NCBI RefSeq assembly: GCF_016755875.1
Contig: NZ_BNED01000005.1
Span: 1,488,001 to 1,552,000, forward strand
DNA from: Streptomyces spororaveus
GTDB lineage: Bacteria > Actinomycetota > Actinomycetes > Streptomycetales > Streptomycetaceae
Length of the DNA: 64,000 nucleotides
Direction of reading: 5' to 3'
A model generated the notes under the pieces. It saw only the letters and a list, made by a program, of their open reading frames with translations. It did not search any database and was not told the origin of the DNA. The translations under genes and the position numbers were made by a program. Positions 59,012 through 64,000 of this stretch are shown in pieces. Each line of letters opens with the position of its first letter. Positions within the stretch are counted from its first letter, which is position 1.

Positions 59012-60008
59012 CGACGGTGCTCCCTTCGAGCCGGTCGCTGTGGTGGCAGGCGGCCAGGTGTCCGGGGCGGCCCGGGGCGGCCACGGGCAGGGGGACCTGC
59101 TGGTCGCAGACCTCCGTGGCGAGCGGGCAGCGAGCGGCGAAGGCGCAGCCGGGCAGGGCCTGGCGCAGGTCCGGCGGCTGCCCCTCGATGGCGGCGAGCC
59201 TGCCGCGCGGGCCGTCCATCCGCGGGGTGGAGGCCAGCAGGGCGGCCGTGTACGGGTGCCGGGGGTGCGCGAAGAGGTCCTCGGCGGGCCCGCTCTCGGC
59301 GATCCGGCCGGCGTACATGACGTAGACGCGGTCGCTGATGGCCGCGGCCAAGTCGAGGTCGTGCGTGACGAACAGCAGACCGGTGCCGAAGCGGGCGCGG
59401 AGCCCCGCCAGCAGGGCGACGACCTCGGCCTGGGAGGTGACGTCCAGTGCGGTGGTGGGCTCGTCGGCCAGCAGGAGGACGGGGTCCCCCATGAGGGCGG
59501 CCGCGATCACCACGCGCTGGAGCATGCCGCCGGAGACCTGGCCGGGGTACTTGCGCAGCACCGCCGGGTCCAGGCCCACCGCCCGCAGGAGTTCGGTGGC
59601 CCGCGCGGTCGCCTGCGCCCGGCTCATGGCCCGGGTCAGTGTGGCGCTCTCGGTGAGGAAGTCCCCGATGCGGCGCAGTGGGTTGACGGCGGCGCGCGGG
59701 TCCTGGAAGACCATGGCCACGGCGGAGGCGCGTACCGCGCGCAGCCGGTCGGTGGTCATGGTGAGGACGTCCTCGCCGCCGACCCGCACGGCTCCTTCGA
59801 CGGCGGCGCCGGGCGGCAGCAGGTTCAGCGCGCTGCGCGAGGTGAGGCTCTTGCCCGAGCCGGACTCGCCGACGAGGGCGACGGTCTCACCGGTGGAGAC
59901 CGTGAGGTCGACGCCGTCGAGGACGGGCCGGGCGGTATCGGGCAGGGTGATCCGCAGCCCTCGGATGTCGAGGGTGGGCACGGGTTCGGTGGGGTGCGGC
60001 GGTCTCAT
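59001..60008 (-). CDS. Peptide/nickel-type ABC transporter ATPase (OppD-like)
   Basis: 335 aa. Walker A GESGSGKSLT, VFQDPRAAVNPLRRIG, signature VSGGMLQRV, Walker B LLLADEPTTALD, THDLDLAA, and the C-terminal oligopeptide-transporter extension (PGCAFAARCPLATEVC) with three Cys. The ATG overlaps the OppC stop by 4 bp. With OppF it forms the ATPase pair of the importer. Confidence 0.93.
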   Translation of the reverse strand: MRPPHPTEPVPTLDIRGLRITLPDTARPVLDGVDLTVSTGETVALVGESGSGKSLTSRSALNLLPPGAAVEGAVRVGGEDVLTMTTDRLRAVRASAVAMVFQDPRAAVNPLRRIGDFLTESATLTRAMSRAQATARATELLRAVGLDPAVLRKYPGQVSGGMLQRVVIAAALMGDPVLLLADEPTTALDVTSQAEVVALLAGLRARFGTGLLFVTHDLDLAAAISDRVYVMYAGRIAESGPAEDLFAHPRHPYTAALLASTPRMDGPRGRLAAIEGQPPDLRQALPGCAFAARCPLATEVCDQQVPLPVAAPGRPGHLAACHHSDRLEGSTVDAR

Positions 60009-60859
60009 CGGGCCCTCCTGGCGATTCGGTCGGCCCAGCGTTCGCCGACCACGTTGAAGGCGACCACGGTCAGCACGATGAAGGCGCAGGGCAGGATCGC
60101 GGACAGCGGGTAGCCGTGCTGGACGGCGGTCTGGCCGTCGAAGACCATGCGGCCCCAGTCCGGGGTGAGGGCGGGTACGCCGAGCCCGAGGAAGGACAGT
60201 CCGGCGAGGTCCATCAGGGCATAGCCGAAGTTGATGGTGGACTGGGCGAGGACGACGGGGGCGATGTTGGGCAGGATATGGCGCAGGCAGATCTGCGGCG
60301 CCGAGTGGCCTTGCACCTGGTAGGCGCTGACGTACGGGCGGGCCCGTTCGGCCAGGACCAGGGAGCGGGTGAGGCGGCTGACGTAGGGCAGGTAGGCCAC
60401 GGCGAGCGCGATGACCGGGGCGAGCAGCCCCTCTCCGTAGACCGAGATGATCAGGATGGCCAGCAGCATGCCGGGGAAGGCGAAGACGAGCTCGGTGCTG
60501 CGGGAGAGCACGGAGTCGATCCAGCCGCCCCGCCAGGCCGCCGCCGTGCCGATGGCGATGCCGGCGACGGTGGAGAAGGCGACGACGCCGAGCGGTCCGA
60601 GGAGCGAGGTGCGGGCGCCGAGCAGCAGCCGGGAGAGGGTGTCGCGGCCGGCGGCGTCCACGCCGAGCGGGTGCGCGGCGGAGGGTGCGGCCAGCGCGTC
60701 GCCGAGGTCGACGGCGTTGGGGTCGTGGGGTGCGAGCCAGGGGGCCAGCAGGGCGGCCAGGACGACGACGGCGACGAGCACCAGGCAGACCAGGTGGAGC
60801 GGGGAGCCGGCGGCGCGGATCCGGGAGAGGCCGGGCCGGCGGGTGAGGACGGCGGTCAT
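60005..60859 (-). CDS. Peptide-type ABC transporter permease (OppC-like)
   Basis: 284 aa with an N-terminal helix, the family tag HPLGVDAAGRDTLSRLLLGARTSL, and the EAA-like loop QGHSAPQICLRHILPNIAPVV. The ATG at 60859 overlaps the OppB stop (ATGA). It pairs with OppB in the membrane channel. Confidence 0.92.
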   Translation of the reverse strand: MTAVLTRRPGLSRIRAAGSPLHLVCLVLVAVVVLAALLAPWLAPHDPNAVDLGDALAAPSAAHPLGVDAAGRDTLSRLLLGARTSLLGPLGVVAFSTVAGIAIGTAAAWRGGWIDSVLSRSTELVFAFPGMLLAILIISVYGEGLLAPVIALAVAYLPYVSRLTRSLVLAERARPYVSAYQVQGHSAPQICLRHILPNIAPVVLAQSTINFGYALMDLAGLSFLGLGVPALTPDWGRMVFDGQTAVQHGYPLSAILPCAFIVLTVVAFNVVGERWADRIARRAR

Positions 60860-61818
60860 ACGGCGGCGCTCCTCGTTCCGAGGGTGACCCTGGGGTCGAC
60901 CAGGGGCAGCAGCAGGTCCACGACCAGGTTCACGGCCATGAAGAGGGCGACGATGATCAGGGAGATCGCCTGGACGGTCGGGAAGTCCTTGGTCGTGGTG
61001 GACAGTTCGAGGAGCTGGCCGATGCCGCCGATGCTGAAGGCCGTCTCCACCAGGATGGTGCACACCAGCAGCGTGGAGACGATGAGCCCGCCGGTGGTCA
61101 GGACGGTGCCGAGCGAGTTGCGGAAGACGTGGCGCCTGACGACCTGGCGTTCGGGGACGCCCCGGCTGCGGGCCACGGTGACGTGGTCGCTGTCGAGGGC
61201 TTCCAGCATGGCGGAGCGGGTGACCCGGGCGAGCATGCCGATCAGGTAGAGCGCGAGGGCGACGGAGGGGAGGGTGAGGTGCCAGAGCATGTCGCCGAGA
61301 CCGCCGTCGCCCGCGCCGCTGCTGGGGAACCAGCCGAGGTTGACGGCGAAGAGGCCCTGCAGCAGGACCGCCGCGACGAAGGACGGGGTGCCGACGGCGA
61401 AGGTCGTGGTGACGAGGACCGCGGAGTCGGTGGCCCCGCCGCGGACGGCCGCGATCCGGCCGAGGAGGAGGCCGACGGCGACGACCACGACGAGCGACAT
61501 CACGATGAGCAGCAAGGTGGTGGGCAGGCGGTCCGCCAACAGCCGGGAGACGTCGGTGCGGTAGGTGATCGACCGCCCGAAGTCGCCCTGCAGTACGTCG
61601 CCCAGCCACCGGAAGTACCGCACGAGGAAGGGATCGTCCAGGTGGTACTGGGCGTTGATCGAGGCGAGGGCCTCCGGGGAGGCCGAGCGGCCGGCGAGCA
61701 GGAAGCTCGCCGGGTTGCCCGGTGCCAGGTACATGGCCCCGAAGACCACGAACGAGGCCGTCAGGAGGGTGGCGGCCATCTCCGCCACCCGTCGTACGGC
61801 GAATCTGACGAAACTCAC
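60856..61818 (-). CDS. Peptide-type ABC transporter permease (OppB-like)
   Basis: 320 aa. The GTG at 61816-61818 overlaps the binding-protein stop (GTGA), which fixes the start. FVRFAVRRVAEMAATLLTASFVVFGAMYLAPGNP is the OppB N-terminus; ARSRGVPERQVVRRHVFRNSLGTVLT is the EAA-like loop, and SIGGIGQLL is the usual late motif. Six membrane helices. Confidence 0.93.
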   Translation of the reverse strand: MSFVRFAVRRVAEMAATLLTASFVVFGAMYLAPGNPASFLLAGRSASPEALASINAQYHLDDPFLVRYFRWLGDVLQGDFGRSITYRTDVSRLLADRLPTTLLLIVMSLVVVVAVGLLLGRIAAVRGGATDSAVLVTTTFAVGTPSFVAAVLLQGLFAVNLGWFPSSGAGDGGLGDMLWHLTLPSVALALYLIGMLARVTRSAMLEALDSDHVTVARSRGVPERQVVRRHVFRNSLGTVLTTGGLIVSTLLVCTILVETAFSIGGIGQLLELSTTTKDFPTVQAISLIIVALFMAVNLVVDLLLPLVDPRVTLGTRSAAV

Positions 61819-63497
61819 TGCGCGGCCCCCACGTCGGCGGCCCACGGGTAGTACATGTACGAGATGGTGGTGGGGGCGCCGGTGATCCGCTTGTTCATGA
61901 ACAGCGCGGTGGGCCACTCGGCGACCGGGATCCACAGCAGCTGTTCCGAGGCATGGTGCTGCAGCTTCGCCTCGATGTCCATCCGCTGCTCGACCGGGTA
62001 GACGGCGCTCGCCTCGTCGACGAGCTTGTCGTACCCGGGGTCGCTGTAGCCGGCGAAGTTCATGTACGCGCCGGTCCTGAAGTTCTGCAGCAGGTCGAGC
62101 GGGTCGGTGATCGAGTCGTAGTAGGTCAGCGGGAACATGTCGATGCCCTCGCGCGCCTGGGGGTCGGTGAACAGCGCGGTGAAGGCGTTCGGGGCGATCG
62201 TCTTCAGCTGAATGTCCAGGCCGATCCGGGTGCCGGCCGCCTGGACGGCGGTGGCGAGGAGGGAGACGTCCTGGCCTATGGAACTGGTGGCCACGGTCAG
62301 CGTCTTGCCGTCGGCGCCGGCCTCCTTGACGAGGGCCCTGGCCTTCTCGATGTCCTGCCCGGTGGGCGGCAGGCTGTCGAAGGCGGTCTTCAGGGTGCGT
62401 TCGGGGGCGGCGGCCCAGGCGGCGCGGGTGGTGAGGGAGTTGGTGACGGTGCCGGCCCCGCCGAGGCCGGCCTTGACGAAGCCGGAGCGGTCCAGCGCCA
62501 GGGACAGGGCCCGGCGGACGCGGATGTCACCGAGCGGGCCCCGCATGTTGGTGACGTTGACGTTGACCGTGCTGAGGCCCTCGCCGAAGTAGAGGGTGCC
62601 GGTGCCGCTGCTCTTCAGGCGGGCGTAGCTCTCGGTGGGGATCAGGTACCCGCCGTCGGCCTCGCCGCTGAGCATGGCGTTCGTCCGGGCGGAGGGATCG
62701 GTCAGGACGCGGAAGACGGCCTTCTTGGACTTGGCCTTGGTGCCCCAGTAGCCGTCGAAGCGCTGCAGCTCGATCGACTGGCCCTTGTTCCACGTGCCGA
62801 GCTGGAAGGGGCCGGTGCAGCCGAGGCCGCCCGTGGTGCCGTAGTCCTTGCCCGCCGCCTCGACCGCGGCCTTCGAGACGACCACTCCGGCGGCGGTGGC
62901 CATGTACTGGGGGAACTGCGAGTCGGGCTTGCCGAGCTTGACGGTGACCTGCAGCGGGCCGGTCTTGGTGATCGAGGCGACGTTCTGGAACACCTGGGCC
63001 CAGGCGGCGGCGTTGTCGGGGTCCCGCTGGCGGCCGAGGCTGAAGACGACGTCGTCGGCGGTCATCTCCTTGCCGTCGTGGAAGCGGACGCCGGGACGCA
63101 GGTCGTAGACCCAGGTGGTGGGGTCGGGGTTGGACGCCTTCTGGGCGAGGCCGGGCTCGGTGGTGAGGCCCGGGGTCCAGCGCATCAGGCTCTCGCACAC
63201 GTTGGACAGGACGGTGTTCTGCGGGTAGTCGAAGGCCACCGTGTAGTCGAGGGTGGGCGGTTCGGCGTAGACGGCCCAGGTGAAGGAGTCGATCTCGCCG
63301 GCGGCCTCGGGGGTGGAGACGGACAGCCTGACGTCGGTGACACCGCCGGCCTTCTCCTTCGGCGGGCCGGAGCAGGCCGCGAGCAGGGAGGCGGCCGTCA
63401 GTACGGCGGTCGCGGCCGCGGCAACGGGGCGGAGCCGGCCGCGCTGGCCGCGCTGGCCGCGGAAGCGTCTGCCGGTGCGGGGCGGGGTGGTGGTCAT
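61815..63497 (-). CDS. Peptide-type ABC substrate-binding lipoprotein
   Basis: 560 aa. Lipoprotein signal with lipobox LLAAC (Cys ~42) after an Arg/Gly-rich start. Family 5 binding protein: YAEPPTLDY, WVYDLRPGVRFHDGKEMTADDVVFSLGR, RRALSLALDRSGFV, and a C-terminal WIPVAEWPTALFMNKRI. It captures oligopeptides or other charged organic solutes for the OppBCDF-like proteins. A deiminase gene of the agmatine family lies 87 bp upstream on the same strand, suggesting an amine- or guanidine-containing substrate (inference). Confidence 0.92.
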   Translation of the reverse strand: MTTTPPRTGRRFRGQRGQRGRLRPVAAAATAVLTAASLLAACSGPPKEKAGGVTDVRLSVSTPEAAGEIDSFTWAVYAEPPTLDYTVAFDYPQNTVLSNVCESLMRWTPGLTTEPGLAQKASNPDPTTWVYDLRPGVRFHDGKEMTADDVVFSLGRQRDPDNAAAWAQVFQNVASITKTGPLQVTVKLGKPDSQFPQYMATAAGVVVSKAAVEAAGKDYGTTGGLGCTGPFQLGTWNKGQSIELQRFDGYWGTKAKSKKAVFRVLTDPSARTNAMLSGEADGGYLIPTESYARLKSSGTGTLYFGEGLSTVNVNVTNMRGPLGDIRVRRALSLALDRSGFVKAGLGGAGTVTNSLTTRAAWAAAPERTLKTAFDSLPPTGQDIEKARALVKEAGADGKTLTVATSSIGQDVSLLATAVQAAGTRIGLDIQLKTIAPNAFTALFTDPQAREGIDMFPLTYYDSITDPLDLLQNFRTGAYMNFAGYSDPGYDKLVDEASAVYPVEQRMDIEAKLQHHASEQLLWIPVAEWPTALFMNKRITGAPTTISYMYYPWAADVGAAQ

Positions 63498-63584
63498 CGT
63501 CGCGCTCTCTATTCCGTGAGGGATGCGGGGGGAGGAGCGGGCGGACCGCCGGAGCGGTCCGCCGGGAGCGGCCGGTTTCCCGGG

Positions 63585-64000
63585 TCAGGCGGTGGTCCGC
63601 GCTGCGGGGATCTGCTGGGTGATGCAGTGGACGCCGCCGCCGCCGAACGCGATGGCGAGCGCCCGTACCCCGACGACCTTGCGGCCCGGGTAGGCCGTGG
63701 CGATCACGGCGAGGGCCCCCTCGTCCTGGGGCACGCCGGCCACCGGGACGACGACGCCGCCGTTGGCGACGTAGTAGTTGAGGTACGACACCTCGATCTC
63801 GCCGTCGGCGAGGTCGGCGAAGGCGGTCTGCGGCACCTCGATGATCTCCAGACGGCGGCCGCGGGCGTCCGTGGTGGCCTCCAGCACGGCGCGGTTGGCG
63901 CGCATCCGGGCGTGGTCGGGGTGGTCCGGGTCGGCGGGCAGGGAGATGACGACCGTGCCGGGGGCGGCGAAGGCGCAGACGCCGTCGACGTGACCGTCGG
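63585..64000 (-). CDS. Agmatine deiminase-like protein, C-terminal part (runs off the window)
   Basis: Partial: the frame is open at the right edge and only the last ~138 codons are present. Active-site signatures are DGHVDGVCAF near the edge and the catalytic Cys in AFGGGGVHCITQQIP near the end, with SYLNYYVANGGVVVPV between. It belongs to the same PAD family as the exported protein at 56202, but with clearly different sequence. Whether it has a signal peptide is unknown because the N-terminus is missing. Same strand as, and 87 bp upstream of, the peptide importer operon, so possibly its first gene. Confidence 0.88.
   Translation of the reverse strand, partial: DGHVDGVCAFAAPGTVVISLPADPDHPDHARMRANRAVLEATTDARGRRLEIIEVPQTAFADLADGEIEVSYLNYYVANGGVVVPVAGVPQDEGALAVIATAYPGRKVVGVRALAIAFGGGGVHCITQQIPAARTTA

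Noticed and set aside
1..64000. tRNA, rRNA, integrase, transposase or phage genes
   Set aside because: None recognised on either strand by eye. A covariance-model scan would be decisive for small RNAs.

Overview
The window is chromosomal DNA of a Streptomyces-like actinomycete. Base composition is very GC-rich, almost every gene ends codons in G or C, GTG and TTG starts are common, genes overlap by 4 bp (ATGA/GTGA), Tat signals and lipoboxes are frequent, and the rare leucine codon TTA occurs in only three of the genes I checked. No rRNA, tRNA, CRISPR array, insertion sequence or phage gene was seen.

Layout. (1) 1-4160, minus strand: a CUT1 sugar ABC importer operon (binding protein, two permeases, then a GH38 alpha-mannosidase cut by the window edge), preceded by a 335-bp region rich in operator-like repeats. 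(2) 4162-9182: small regulatory and housekeeping genes, including a VOC-HTH fusion protein divergent from a separate HTH + VOC pair, a truncated AraC-type HTH, a universal stress protein, a threonine-dehydratase-like PLP enzyme and its TetR neighbour with a clear operator. (3) 9339-13338: two secreted glycosidases (GH27 alpha-galactosidase and GH89 alpha-N-acetylglucosaminidase). (4) 13397-17994: an MFS remnant, a membrane molybdopterin oxidoreductase, a cytochrome P450 and an exported protein with a (Pro-Thr)n linker. (5) 18062-36176: a LysR regulator and a tightly coupled biosynthetic operon. A 2286-aa megasynthase (tandem nitronate-monooxygenase/PfaD-like domains-KS-AT-ACP-KR) is followed by a 1537-aa KS-AT-DH-phosphopantetheinyl transferase, a free ACP, an alpha/beta hydrolase, a GT1 glycosyltransferase, a membrane-associated methyltransferase with a TTA codon, and a degenerate galactokinase-like protein. 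(6) 36224-53698: an exported phosphoesterase with the same C-terminal domain as the protein in (4), an MFS exporter, and ordinary accessory genes (SDR, ATP-grasp, TetR, enoyl-CoA hydratase family, DHFR-like, isochorismatase family, CASTOR/POLLUX-like channel, flavin amine oxidase, beta-carbonic anhydrase, FMN reductase with XRE regulator, alpha/beta hydrolase, ABC exporter). (7) 53838-64000: a HelD-like helicase split by a one-base frameshift, a Tat-exported agmatine deiminase divergent from a TetR gene, and a five-gene oligopeptide-type ABC importer downstream of a second, partial agmatine deiminase.

How they work together. The centre is a PUFA-synthase/secondary-lipid-like locus. The two megasynthases and the free ACP should build a partly reduced polyketide or fatty-acyl chain, the phosphopantetheinyl transferase domain could activate both ACPs, and the hydrolase, glycosyltransferase and methyltransferase would release and decorate it, giving a predicted glycosylated, methylated lipid. 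A TTA codon suggests bldA-dependent, developmentally timed tailoring. The left end handles complex glycans (mannosidase, galactosidase, N-acetylglucosaminidase and sugar import). The right end looks like a regulated agmatine/amine and peptide uptake locus. These functional links are inferred from gene order and motifs.
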